Assembly: GCA_900169235.1 (NCBI GenBank)
Contig: FWCC01000019.1
Span: 1-64,000 of the forward strand
Direction: 5' to 3'
DNA length: 64,000 nucleotides
DNA from: Zarea fungicola
Lineage: Eukaryota > Ascomycota > Sordariomycetes > Hypocreales > Cordycipitaceae
The translations under genes and the position numbers were made by a program. Every line of letters begins with the position of its first letter. Position 1 is the stretch's first letter. Below, piece by piece: positions 34,474 to 45,965 of the stretch. The notes beneath the pieces were generated by a model. That model had not been told where the DNA came from, made no database searches, and saw only the letters and a list, made by a program, of their open reading frames with translations.

Positions 34474-35411
34474 GATGCTGACGCCTTCGGTGCCGGTACT
34501 TGTGCGTGTGAATGGGAATAAGGACAGGGGGAGCGTCCAGATTGAGTGGAATAAGTTGGGGAAGAGTCCAACAGTCAATAGGAGGACAAGTAGCAACGTT
34601 GTCGGCAACGAAATTGCGTGACTTGAGTGTGCCATCATAGAAAACTTCTGCTGGCCGTAGTGGTTTCGCTAGGTGGGCCTGCTTTCGGAGAACTAAATGC
34701 TGGCGCAGCTACTTATGTATCAAGATGAAGCAGGTCCGATGGGACTGCACATGGTCACATTTAATTGAAATTTTTCCCCACCATTCCATGCTGAGCTTTG
34801 TTGGTAACACGGTGGTATATCTGCTCATATTTAGGTACAGAATTTGGTATGATGCTTGCTTGAAAAGCTTGGTATAGTTATGGGAATGGCAGAAGACAAC
34901 TATGGCATGCTGCAACACTGGATGCAGGTCATCCACCATTTCTGCCACGCTAACACTGGTGGATAAGGTAGGTATGCAGCAGCTCAGTAGAATAGGCGTA
35001 TATGCATCTTCATTTCGAAATATGTGGTCTTGGTTCAATTGACGGACTCGAAATCAAACACTGGCCTGCAGTTGCCAGGGGAGAGCCTTCAGTAAAAGTG
35101 TGCCACGCCACCTTTGTGTACATTTTAAGCAGTTTGTTTTCTTCGGCTAAAACAGCTTAGTGATAACTACGTTTGCTCCGAGTTTTGCAAGCTAGTGAGA
35201 ACGAGCCGATTGTTCGCGACTCAGCGTAATGCTAGGACGAGAACATGACGCCCAGAATAGTCGACAAAAGTCACGGGCCAACCCAACCCGGTAATATACA
35301 AATGTGTTAAAATTGATAGTTTTGGTGTAAAAGCTGTAAAACTTGTAACAAAATGACAGTTTCCTCGTCAATTAATATGCCCCGTCCCTCTAAAGCATAA
35401 CGGTATCTAAT
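34474..35411. other. Intergenic region between UPF0047 and NDUFS6 genes
   Basis: The first 165 bp continue the UPF0047 frame upstream (alternative start at 34638). The rest holds no supportable gene. It includes the presumed 3' UTR of the NDUFS6 gene at the right. Confidence 0.5.
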
Positions 35412-36022
35412 TTATGACAAAGGATAGGAGGTCTTGGGAAGTGATTCGAGGTGCTTGCGGTGGTGTTCGTTAGCCTGTCAATCGTTAGCTCCCGCTCAAA
35501 AAGGAGCTTGTTTGTTCCTAAAGACATACGTAAGGAATGCCACAATAGTTGCAGGTAGCAATCTCAGCTTTGTCGGTGTTGATAAAGATCCTTGGATGAC
35601 CATGGGCGCCGCCACCACCATCGCAGGAGACAATGCGATCGTGAGTCCATCGGACGGGTTCCTTGTGAATCATCTCCATGGCGGAGAGGGGTTGAGGCTG
35701 CAAACTCAAAGTCAGTTCCTATCATTTCCTTCCTCGTTGACCGTTCCGTCAATAGTACCTGAACATCGAACTCGGTCTGCTCGAATCGGGGGCCAGTCAT
35801 GGCACTGGCACGCGGTTTCTGGCTTCGGGACCAAACCTCCGTGCGGTTTGGTGCTTGGCTAATTTCGGTAGTTACGGCCTCGCCGGCCTTGGTGGGAGTC
35901 TTGAATTCATGTGTCGTTGGAGTTGTCGACTGGAGCTGACGGGTCGAGACGGTGAAGGCCCGTGTGGAGGCGCGCATGCGGCATGCGAATCCGCTAACAA
36001 CTCTGATATGAGATGCGGCCAT
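35412..36022 (-). CDS. Complex I 13 kDa-A subunit (NDUFS6-like), mitochondrial
   Basis: Accessory zinc-binding subunit of NADH:ubiquinone oxidoreductase in the matrix arm. Inferred exons are 36022-35759, 35697-35530 and 35474-35412 (164 residues). The N-terminus MAASHIRVVSGFACRMRAST is Arg/Ser/Ala-rich with no acidic residues, fitting a mitochondrial presequence. The C-terminal zf-CHCC domain is intact: VSCDGGGGAHGHPRIFIN, then ATCNYCGIPY. The zinc ligands are Cys and His of CDGGGGAHGH and both Cys of CNYC. The last exon supplies the typical ANEHHRKHLESLPKTSYPLS end, confirming the final intron. The next gene on the right (MPP6-like) is divergent, with 364 bp between start codons. Confidence 0.93.
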
Positions 36023-36386
36023 TGTTGCGGAGGCTCTATTGTGGAGTAATAACTCAATTGACACCGATTGTTGGATTGGCAGCTCGAATTGGTTCTCGCG
36101 ATGCCAGTTGGCGAGAGTAGTTGGCCAATTAGTGGATAAGAGTGCGCGGAAAAAGCTATTTCCGTGAGGCGTGTAGGTAAGGAGGCTCCAGAAAAAAGTC
36201 CAGGACTCCCAACACTTAATTTAATGAACGTTCCCTTACTACAACCACGGGGAAAGAGAGCTCTGCCTTACAACACGTCTGACCACGATTGATTTTTGTA
36301 CATAAATGCTGACTGTATCGTCTTTTATTAAATTCAAGATACTTGCACACTGCGCAACCTGAGCTACCGAACTCTAGTGGAAAATC
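36023..36386. promoter_or_regulatory. Shared upstream region of NDUFS6 and MPP6-like genes
   Basis: Two start codons face away from each other across 364 bp, so the promoters must share this DNA. I see no clear TATA box or repeated operator. A GGCTCC motif and A/T-rich stretches are present without obvious meaning. Confidence 0.5.
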
Positions 36387-37217
36387 ATGGCTCCCGAAAC
36401 TCCAAAAGGTGTCTCATCGAGGCTCTTGACGATGAAGTTTATGCAAAGAGCTATTGCTTCAAGCTCCGCTGCAGCCTCGCCCGAATCCGACTCGCATTCG
36501 GCCAAGAAGAGAAAGTTGGATCATGGCTCACCTGCAGGCAGACTGAGCATGGACTTTGACCAAGCGTCCGTAGATGCTGCCATGCAGGCGCAGGAGGCCA
36601 AGCGCAAAACAGCCCTTGACCAGCATACAGCTAGCGACACACACTGGGTGCTAAATTTGAAACTTGAGAAATCAACTGTGCCCCGGCCCACCAAGGCGGC
36701 CCGCCAAATTGTCTATGTCGGTTACGGAGACATTGACTCCGAAAACGACAGTGGAGAGGATGTCGCAGCTAACGGGCGAACGTCGACGCATAAGCCGAAG
36801 CCAAAGAGCGAGGTATGCTTATACCTTGGTGTAGATTTTATGTGATTTACTTGCTAACTTGCGCATCAGACCATGCAAAACTCGAGCGATGACGAGTTAA
36901 ATAGTGAATCTGGCAAAGATTCCGACGACAGCGAAGACTCGATTGCACGACAACGGAGCGCAAGCGGCTCACAAACTCAAGACAGCAGATCGCGCTCAAA
37001 ATCGCGTGGACGGCCGAGTGCGTCGGAGCTAAAAGCTAAAGAGCTACGTGACAAGCGTAGGAGGAAGGAAGTGAGACTGAACAATATAACGTCCATCTCG
37101 GGAGCAGGCGAAAGCTCACCGAACACCAAATCCATGATGTGTTTTAACTGCCACCAGCCAGGCCATAGAGCCACTGACTGTCCAAAACGAAAGTCTGGCG
37201 GCCGTGGGCGAAAATGA
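36387..37217 (+). CDS. MPP6-like zinc-knuckle protein (exosome cofactor family)
   Basis: Exons are 36387-36812 and 36870-37217 with a 57-bp intron (257 residues). The N-terminus SSRLLTMKFMQRA matches the MPP6/Mpp6 signature (Leu-x-x-MKFM-x-Arg), which anchors this cofactor to the nuclear RNA exosome. A basic KKRKLDHGSPAGRLSMDF segment follows, with nuclear-localisation character. The middle is acidic and Ser-rich (DSENDSGED, SSDDELNSESGKDSDDSEDS). The end carries one CCHC zinc knuckle, CFNCHQPGHRATDCPKR, then a Gly/Arg tail. The knuckle is a fungal addition relative to human MPP6. I am confident of the knuckle and fairly confident of the MPP6 assignment. A generic CCHC RNA-binding protein is the alternative. 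Confidence 0.8.
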
Positions 37218-37676
37218 GGCGCTGCAAATTTTCTGCTGTAGACTGACGTAAAGAATCCAAAATTGGACAGGGATGTAAAATACCCGTAAAGCAACCACTG
37301 AATAGCACGCTTACGAACCAGCTTCTGCGACTGATGGATAGCCAAGGCACGACTGAGACGTCAGCTTCACAAGTTACGACATAGACACGCATATCCAACA
37401 CTGGAACTTGAGATCATTTCAATAAAATTTCGAGTGAACGAAGTATATTGATTTAAATTCATAACTAAAATTATTCTATGGCCAAACCCTCATCTTTGAG
37501 ATCATTGACAGAGTGCCCACATGCACTGGTGGACAATAGATCCGTGTGGGTCCGGTTACTGTAACTATGGTGGTGTGAGAAACCATTTCTTTCACTCGAC
37601 ATCATACGGCAAGGCTGGGCTACAACTAATCTAATGCAACCCGAAAGCCAAAGTTCTTATATAATCAATACTTGAG
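37218..37676. other. Intergenic region between MPP6-like and Pet100 genes
   Basis: Contains the 3' flank of the MPP6-like gene and the promoter of the Pet100 gene. It is A/T-rich around 37425-37470. No gene is seen. Confidence 0.5.
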
Positions 37677-38030
37677 ATGGCTGGTTTGAACTTGGAAGTG
37701 TTCAAGGTACAAATTCCGTTGTTGCGCTGCCCCTGCTACCCTCCTCGCTCAACCAAGCTGACATATTTGGGGGGGGGGATGTAGTTTGGCATGTATGTCA
37801 TGTTCCCTATTGGCATCATGTACTACTTCGGCACGAATCTCGACAACAGATTCTCGGTTCCAGATTTTTGGCCTCGGCCAGAGGAATGCAACAAGCTACC
37901 GCGCGACCGCGAGGAGCTCAAGATCGAGTACGACCGCATGATGGCTCGCCAGCGTTTCAGGCAAGCTAAGCTTGAGGAGGAACTACGTGCAAAGCCCACC
38001 GATACGAGCCCCAGTGGAAATGGCACTTAA
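37677..38030 (+). CDS. PET100: Cytochrome c oxidase assembly protein Pet100
   Basis: Inner-membrane chaperone needed to assemble complex IV. It has a 30-nt first exon (37677-37706: MAGLNLEVFK) and a second exon 37785-38030, giving 91 residues, the family's usual size. The join reads LEVFKFGMYVMFPIGIMYYF, the conserved Pet100 N-terminus with its single membrane segment, followed by GTNLDNRFSVPDFWPRPEE. A charged helix (DREELKIEYDRMMARQRFRQ) and a hydrophilic tail complete it. The small first exon is easily missed by gene finders, and the frame beginning at 37791 alone would lack the first 12 residues. A G10 tract lies just before the acceptor. Convergent with the TACO1-like gene. Confidence 0.93.
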
Positions 38031-38268
38031 TTACTACACGGGATAATACGCACAGGGGGCGCTGAGAATAGAAAACTGAAATAGCGGCCGGACAATGTCT
38101 TATCCGTGCCTGAGTTGTACCAACTTGTATGATGGAAGAGAAGCTCCACGAAGCTCCTGTACAAGGCATAGGCTGGCGTTTTTTTAATGGAGTCTTCTGA
38201 TAAATTGTCATGGTATCTGCAAAAAATAGTGTACAGTAGTTGTTAGTTCTCTGTGCCGTTGCACACTT

Positions 38269-39275
38269 TTATACGTCGATATGCCTTTCTAAGGCTGCCC
38301 ATGCCTCATCCGTTGCACGCCCTTGCATCGCATTTACGAATATGGCTTTGATCTCTGGGTACTCTTTTAATGTTAATAGAAGCGAAGAAAGCATGTTTGC
38401 AGCGTCGTCAGAATTCAATTTCACCATGGTATCCTCGTTAGGTGCCCAGACAATGTCGGCAGCGAGGAGTTCCAGTTCAAATTTGCTTAAGAATACCCTA
38501 GTGATGGCCATCAGCGCCGATGGATCTGTCCACAGAACGTGTACTCCATCAGGAAGGCTGTCAATGTCTTGGGCGCCTTCATGCTCAATGGCTTCGTCAA
38601 TCAAATCCGAGATAACAACGCCGGCTTCCCCCGGCTTAAGCACGGCGCGACCACGGCGGACAAAGTTGAATGCTGTCGAGCCAGCTATACCTCCTGCTTT
38701 TTTCACCGCTAGCTTCAAATCTTGCAGTGTTCTCTGTTTATTGTCCGTTTCGATGTCAATAATGAGTGCAATATCAGGTGGCATGAGAAATTCCATGGTC
38801 ATTGGTTCCAGCTTTGCTCCTGTGGCGGATTTGCCCTGCCCACTGGCGATGGCGCTTTCAATGATTGCTTTTGGGATGCTGGCTGCTTCATATATTAGAT
38901 TTATAAATTTATGTTTTTCTTTTACAAATACCTTTGCTTGCCGCAGATATTGCATTAGCGAGTGCTGGATTAAACTTGATGTCGTCACCATACACTGTCT
39001 CTTGTTAGCGCGATTGCGGTTCGTGTTGGTAAAGCTCGCGTACTTCTTGATAGCATGGTGATTTGTTTTGCAAAAAATGTACGATCGTTCATTTTCTTCT
39101 TGTCCGTAACTGCCTTGATATGTTTCGTTTTTGACCATTTATTGTGCCCGGCCTGTCGCTGTCTTGTTGTGCTCAGTTGCTGTCTGAATCTCAGGCAATC
39201 GGAGAGGTAAGAAGCAGTAACTGGGCGCAAAACAAGCTGGCCCAGCACACCTGCACAGCGCCTGTTGAGCGCCAT
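38269..39275 (-). CDS. YebC/TACO1-like mitochondrial translation factor
   Basis: Predicted mitochondrial member of the YebC/PmpR family. Its human counterpart TACO1 activates COX1 translation, and bacterial YebC-type proteins ease ribosome stalling. Inferred exons are 39275-39044, 38994-38932 and 38882-38269 (302 residues). The Arg-rich N-terminus (MALNRRCAGVLGQLVLRP) fits a presequence. AGHNKWSKTKHIKAVTDKKK is the family's signature start. Then follow YGDDIKFNPALANAI, SIPKAIIESAIASGQGKS, MEFLMPPDIALIIDIETDNK, GGIAGSTAFNFVRRG and the C-terminal domain. The third acceptor could instead be 3 bp upstream, adding one Ala. It lies tail-to-tail with Pet100, which is functionally related (complex IV). 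Confidence 0.9.
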
Positions 39276-39710
39276 GGTGGCGATGCGCAGCCAGATGAGT
39301 TTGAATGCACAATTGGTAGCTCTTTAAGAAAGGTTCAAAGCATAACTATTGGACGTGAACTCCACCAGGTAGGTGTAACAGCGGGTTAATTATCTTCCTC
39401 TGGAAGCTCGCCCCCGCCGCGATGCTCCCCTAAAAAAGGGAGCCCCCTACCTGTAGCTACTACACCCCACTGTAAGGTACTAATAAGTACTAAACTACTA
39501 ACCTAGTACCTACTCAGTAGGTACCTAGGTACTACTAAACCAGCGAGCTCCAGTGGGCTGATGGTCACTGAAAGCCCAGTCCCCTGCCTGCCCCTGTGTT
39601 CTGCAACCTCTCCAAAACGACATACAACAAACTCGGCGTTCCGTTGACAACGATCGAATCAAATGCAGGCAAATTCGATCTGGTGAATGATTTGAGGAAG
39701 CCATAGACAA
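39276..39710. promoter_or_regulatory. Shared upstream region with TAGGTACC cluster
   Basis: 435 bp separate the divergent starts of the TACO1-like gene and the HEATR5/Laa1 gene. A dense GGTACC/AGGTACTAATAAGTAC cluster occupies 39470-39535. No other open frame is supportable. Confidence 0.55.
39470..39535. repeat. TAGGTACC-type repeat cluster
   Basis: Units AAGGTACTAATAAGTACT, CTAGTACCTACTCAGTAGG and TACCTAGGTACTACT lie in the promoter of the giant HEAT-repeat gene. The cluster is built from inverted GTACC and GGTAC words. Confidence 0.7.
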
Positions 39711-42700
39711 ATGTCATCCAACGAGGAGCCTGGCCTCCCCGCGGCCGCCGAACCACAGCTCACGCCGGTGTCGACTCACCCTCCAGCTGTTGACGAAAAG
39801 AAGAGCGACAACCCAGAACTCGACCTCGGCAAGCTTCAGTCTCTACCCGCCGAGCAGCAGGACCTATTCCTGCTGACATTTGTTACCGATCTGACGAAAT
39901 ATGTGCGACGCCTCCAACCAGACGACTGTACGGCGCAACAGTTCTATTTGAAGAAGGAGATTTTCCGCATCATCAACCTTGCTGCCCCTCAGCCGTCAAG
40001 GGTAATTCGCAACAATCTTGGTCAATGTTTAGCGTACGTCTTCACACACGGCGACCGCAAGCTGCTCTTCGAGACGATAAATGATCTCGCAACCATCATC
40101 TCCGGCGCCAAGTCGAAATCCGATGCTGAAACTCGATCGAAGCATGCCGCTGTTGCATGCCTTGGGGATGTTTACGCGGCTGCGGGAGACAGCGCGATTG
40201 GACTGCACCAGCTCTGCTGCACGGCAATGCTGAGGCTCCTGAAGTCATCTTCTAACAATGCCGGTCTTCGTGCTGCCATATTTACAGCTCTAGCCAAGGT
40301 GATAGTAACTGTCAAAGGCTCTACGGACGAAAGCATAGCTCGTGATATCTGGAAGCAGGGTAGGAACTATGCCTCCAGTGACAAGGGGTCGCTTGTTGTT
40401 ATTGCTGCTTCTCAGTGCCTCAGGACTCTTCTAAAACACACAACATACTTTAAAAACCTGGCTGATGCCGACAAACTCGAGTCGGCCATGTTCAAAGCCT
40501 TTGATTCGTCGATTTCCCAAGTTCGGCATGCTGCTGCTAGCTGTCTCGCCGAAGCATACTCGCAGGGCTACTCGGAATCCGCCTCGAGCGAATCTGCGAA
40601 GAGCAGAAAGATGAAAACCAAGCTAAAGCGCCAATCCACGCATCCTGTCATTACAGGAGACGACGACGACATGCCATCACGCGCGGCTAGTCCAGCCCTC
40701 GGGGGGAAGCGCAAGGAAGTCCTTGCCCTCTCCCTTGGCGATATTCTGCGGCAGTTGGCTGCTCAGTATGTTCGACCTACAACATCCAACCGCGCCCGAG
40801 CTGCTATCGGGGTGTGCTATGGCAAACTTTTCCGTCGACTTGGTGAACATGTGATTGAGTCAAACTACTTGCTCATTGTGGACATTTTCACCGCCGATAT
40901 ACTTGGCAGTGCAAGTATCGCCAATAACCGCTACCGGCTTCTGATATCCCGCAGAATCATCGACACACTGCTCCACAATGTTATTAGCAATAAAATTCTT
41001 GGCGAATCCGGCCAGTTGAAAATTGCCGAAGTCCTGATCAACAACATACTTAAAAATTATCCTGCTGCATTACCAGAACGCCCTGAGCCATCGAAGCAAG
41101 CTCTGATCATAGCCCTGCGCGCTGTTGCCGCATTGATTCAGTCTCTAGGGTCTGCTGCCAACAAATTCGCCGAATCATGCCGTGATGGCTTGCTACAAGT
41201 ATTCCAGCATCCAAGTTATTCAGTCCAGGTATTCGCCTCGCAGTGCATGAAGATATTTGCAGTAGCATGCCCGCAGCAGCTCCTACCATGTCTCTCTGTC
41301 TGCATAAATAGTTTGACACGGGAGCTTTCTTTGCTAGCTAGTGGAAGAAATTCTCAGAGGCGCTGCATTGGCCTTGCCCATGGCTTGGCGGCCACTCTCA
41401 GTTCAAGTCCTTTGCGGCCCTTACACGGCTCCCTCGATATCAACAGTCGTGTGCTGACTATGGCAACAAACTTGCTTAAGTCCTCAAGCCAATCTGAACT
41501 TCGTGTTTCAAGTACCCAGATTCAGGTGGCGTGGATTCTCATCGGTGGCCTCATGTCTCTGGGTCCTAACTTTGTAAAGATCCATCTGTCACAGCTACTT
41601 TTATTGTGGAAGAATGCACTACCAAAACCTCTGGCCAAGGACAATACCATATCAAGAAGCCTGCTCGAGGCTTCGTTTCTCATTCACGTTCGAGAGTGCG
41701 CACTAGGCTCGATCTTGGCCTTTCTAGAGTTTAACAACCGCTTGTTGACTGTGGACGTGTCCAAGCGCATTGCAACTATGCTTCAGAGCACGACCGCTTT
41801 TTTGAAGACTCTTCCAGTCAAGAAAACCACCGAGGACATCTCTCAGCGGTTGACTCCTGTCATTCAGCTACAAGACCTGGAGAAAATGGTTCAACGCAGG
41901 GTCCTGCAGTGCTATGTCAAACTTGTTAATCAAAGTCCTGCTGGTGGCAGCGAGGCACTCTTACAATCGAACCTTCTCACTCTTGCGATTTCTTTATTTG
42001 CGGATCCTGAAAACTATTCTGCCAATTCCCTGAGTGCATCCATCGCCAATGCTGCTGCCACCTATGAATCTATATGGGATGTCGGCGACAACAACGGATT
42101 TGGTATTACTGGCCTCGTCTACGGATTCAATGTCCGTACTCTTCCTGGCCAACACGAATCAACGATAGAGGAAGTATCGCAGCCTGACTCACCCGAGGAG
42201 GTCATTGATAGCGTCCTCCTGTCGCCCATCTGTGGAAGCTTGGAGCACGATGCGTCCGCACTCTACATCGGCAGCTTGAACCTTGAGGTAGCTCAACCTG
42301 ACCCTCCGGCTACAGAAGTCATCAATACCGCGATCCAACTTTTCGCTTTTGCTTTCCCGCTTACACCAGCCAAGGTCCAAGAGAGTATTTTGGAACAGAT
42401 CCGAACGTTTGGGTCGTCCGGCACTCTCCAGCGCGATCTCGCAAGAAATGCAGCAATTCACGTAAATGTTGCCACGGCGATTCTGGCAACCATGAGAGTA
42501 GCAACTAGGGAAACGAATTCTCCTGCTGGCAACGTCACAAACACAGCTGTTGAAAAACTTCTTCAAGACATTGTCCGAGATTTTGTCCTAGACCAAGATC
42601 AGTACGTCCGAAGCCTTGGGTACTCAGCTACAGCAAGACTTTGCAATGTTTATGGGAATGCATTCACGAATCACGAAATTAAATACCTGGTCGACACTAT

Positions 42701-45700
42701 CGTTAGCAACCGTGAGCCCAGTGCACGAGCTGGTTGCGCCATGGCGCTTGGATCCATTCAAACCAAGGTTGGCGGCATGGCTGCTGGGTATCATCTCAAG
42801 ACTATTCTTGGTATTCTCATGTCACTTTGCAATGACCCTCATCCTGTTGTGCACTACTGGGCGCTGGAGGCCCTGTCTCTTGCTGCCGACGCGGCAGGTC
42901 TGAGCTTCTCAGGCTACGTACCAAGTACCCTCGGAATGCTCGCTCAGCTATTTGTGTCTGAAACTCATCACCAAGAGATTTCATCTGCCATAACTATGAC
43001 TCTAGAAACAGAACTCTCTACACCTGCAGCCATTGCAAGATGCGTTGACTCTTTGATCAATGTGCTAGGCCCAGACCTACAGGATTCCAAGAAGTCGAGA
43101 GAGCTGGTTTTTACACTTGTTGGCCAATTCCAGGAATCTGATGACAAGCATGTTGAAAAGGCTGCTCTTGTGTGTTTGGAGCATTTGTCACTCTATGCCC
43201 CAGGACAGATGTACTATTCTGACTATGTTCACTTACTTCAGCGATACATGTCATCAGAGCATGGCGAGCTACAAGATGCTGCCATTGATGGTATTTACAA
43301 CATGATGAAGCGCAACCCACATGATGTACTTCGGGATGCTGAGGACGGGTTTGAGGAGAAGCTTTGGCTGCTTCTTGAGAACAACTCGGGCCACGACGGC
43401 ATTAAAAATATTATACGAAACTGGCTCCAGCAGACATGCCTTACTGAGACCAGCCAGTGGCTAGATCAACTGCAAAAGGTCCTTAGACTGACTCGTATAA
43501 AGCAGACGACGGAGGAGGCTGCGGTAAAACACGCCGTTGGCGGCGTTGATTTGAACGATGAAGAGGTTGCTGGGTTCGCTGCCGCCGCCACTGAGACAAC
43601 AAAGGATGGCAAGGATGGTGATTCTTCAACTGATGCTGAGCCACTACGATGGCAAGTGACTACCTTTGCAATCTCTTGTATCGGGGATATATTTACCATT
43701 GTCACAAAAGATGCTGCTACGAATGGTGAATCCGTGGCTCAGCTTGCACTGCAGAACAAAATTGCTGATGTCGTGCGAATGGCGTTTTCTGCGTCCACAT
43801 CGGGCGTTCCAGAATTACGTATCTGGGGTTTGAAGATTATCGGTGCAGTGTTGAAGATGTTTGGCAAGACGCCCGACCCTGATTTTGAGGAGGCAATGTT
43901 ATTGGAGCAGTACCAAGCTCAGATTAGCTCCGCCCTAACCCCAGCCTTTGCTGCCGACTCGTCACCAGAACTGGCCTCAGAGGCAGTGAATGTTTGCGCG
44001 AGCTTCATTTCCATTGGTATTGTTACTGATGTTGAGCGAATGGGTCGTATCTTGAAAACTCTTGTCAGCGCCTTGGAGAACTTTTCTTCTGATAATGAGA
44101 ATGCCGGTATTGGCGATCTCAAGGGCCTATCATCAAATGCGCAGACCATGGTCAAAATTGCGGTCTTCTCAGCCTGGGCTGAGCTCCAAGTAGCAAGCAG
44201 TGAGCAGAAGTACTTACTGGATGTCCTGAAGCCTCATATTGGCATATTAACACCTCTGTGGCTGGAATCTCTCAGAGAGTTCGCGCGACTACGATTCGAG
44301 CCTGATATTTCCATGACACTGGGACCGCCCTCGCTCTCTGGAAGTTTAGATTCCATCTACGCGGCTCTGAATCGGGAGACACTGCTCAAGTTTTATCAGG
44401 ATGCATGGTTGAAACTTGTTGATGCCATTGCCAGTTTGATCGAACAAGACAGTGATTTTGTTTTCGACGCTCTTGATGGTAAGGAATCAAGCACAGCCAC
44501 CGCAAACGGGCAGCGCAAAGCTGGTATAAACTATCGTGACGAACCGGTTGCATTTTTCTTCGTCTTGTTCGGTCTTGCTTTTGAATCCCTTGCAATTAGG
44601 CCCGGTCAATCCGATTCGTTGGCAACTCGCGACCAAACTTTAGCCATTCTCGTGGCTCTCAAAAGAATTCTACACCCAAGCGTATCTGGACATGCCATCT
44701 ACCGTCCAGACGTCTTTGCCGAGACCATGGACCTGCTTGACCGCCTTGTTCTAACAGAAGGCATTGATGTGCAAACGGTTATTGTTGATATTGCGCGAGC
44801 TATGTGTGTTACCCACCCATCAGCACGCCGCCATGGGGCTGAGGAGGGCGATTTATCCGAGGACATCGATCAACTCTTTGAGTTGACCAGAATCATTGTA
44901 CTGGTTCTTTCAGGTCTTTTGCCAAACCTGTCTGAAGGAAACCAGCCTCTCCGACACCAGATCAACGAAGAAACACTCGTGCTGATCCAGACTTCTCTTG
45001 AGGCCTTGGTCGATGCCGCCGAAGTATTTCCCTCAATCATCAAATCAGATTTACATGCATGCATCATCCACATTTTCGCTACGATTCTTGCGACACCAAG
45101 CTGTCAAGAGACCATTGTCCCTCAGTCCTTGGCGACTTTTAAGAGATTTAGCTCTAGCGTGAGCACTTCCCGTAAAATTGTCTCTGACGGTACTTCGCCT
45201 ACAGATTTACAGCTGCAGGGCTGCCTCCGTCGCTTCCTCTCCATCTATCTAAATGCCCAAAAACGTGAGGAGCCGACGTCGCTGATTTGCGTGAGAAATT
45301 GTCTGCTAGCCACGACTATTCTCTTTACAGGCGGCAGCAATCAATTGCCGGCGTCTGAGCCACTAGTTGCCAGATATTTGGACGAGCTGCTAGATTGTCT
45401 GACCGACCGCATGGTAAGCAGAAACCCAACAAGAACAAATGCTCTGCTTCAGAAGAATAATTACACTCCTAACATGGTTATATAGACGGCCAGGATCGCA
45501 GCCAGCTGCATCCGGTCACTTCTCCTTCAAGGTTCACCAACTTCTTCAGATATGACAGTCGCTCGGTATCTCATACCCCGTCTCATTCCGTTTGTGACTA
45601 ATGTCGAGCCTGAAGACCCGGAACATGCACGTTCGCTCGTAGCGCACAGCTTGTGCCTATACGTCGGCACAGTAGACGCGGAACGAGCCCCAGCCGCCAT

Positions 45701-45965
45701 GTCCCTAGTGATTCCTATGCTCATGGCGCGCGCCACGGCTGAGGGAGAGGACCTGTACAGCGAGATAAGCTCGAGACTGCTTGAGGTGGCGGCTATGAGT
45801 CAGGACGCCTTCCGCAGTATCGTTGGTGCCATGAGTGCTGCCCAAAGGACGCTACTGGAGGAGGTGGTGCGATCTGGTCGGCAAGCGTCGAGTAACACGA
45901 AGCAGGATGCTTCAGATTCCTCAGGACAGCCAACGATTCAACTAAAGATGAACTTTGGTGCTTGA
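39711..45965 (+). CDS. HEATR5/Laa1-type giant HEAT-repeat protein
   Basis: Predicted partner of the AP-1 clathrin adaptor in trans-Golgi/endosome traffic (yeast Laa1, animal HEATR5). Exons are 39711-45413 and 45486-45965 with one 72-bp intron, giving 2060 residues, close to the size of Laa1 orthologues. The N-terminus is Pro/Glu-rich, then LPAEQQDLFLLTFVTDLTKY begins an almost unbroken array of amphipathic helical pairs. RVIRNNLGQCLAYVFTHGDR and SCLAEAYSQGYSE are the conserved N-terminal blocks. A short charged insert (KMKTKLKRQSTHPVITGDDD) interrupts the array near residue 305, and an acidic insert lies near residue 1300. The C-terminal exon is needed for the last helices and an acidic-polar tail. 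No membrane segment or catalytic motif is seen. It is by far the longest frame in the window. Confidence 0.9.
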
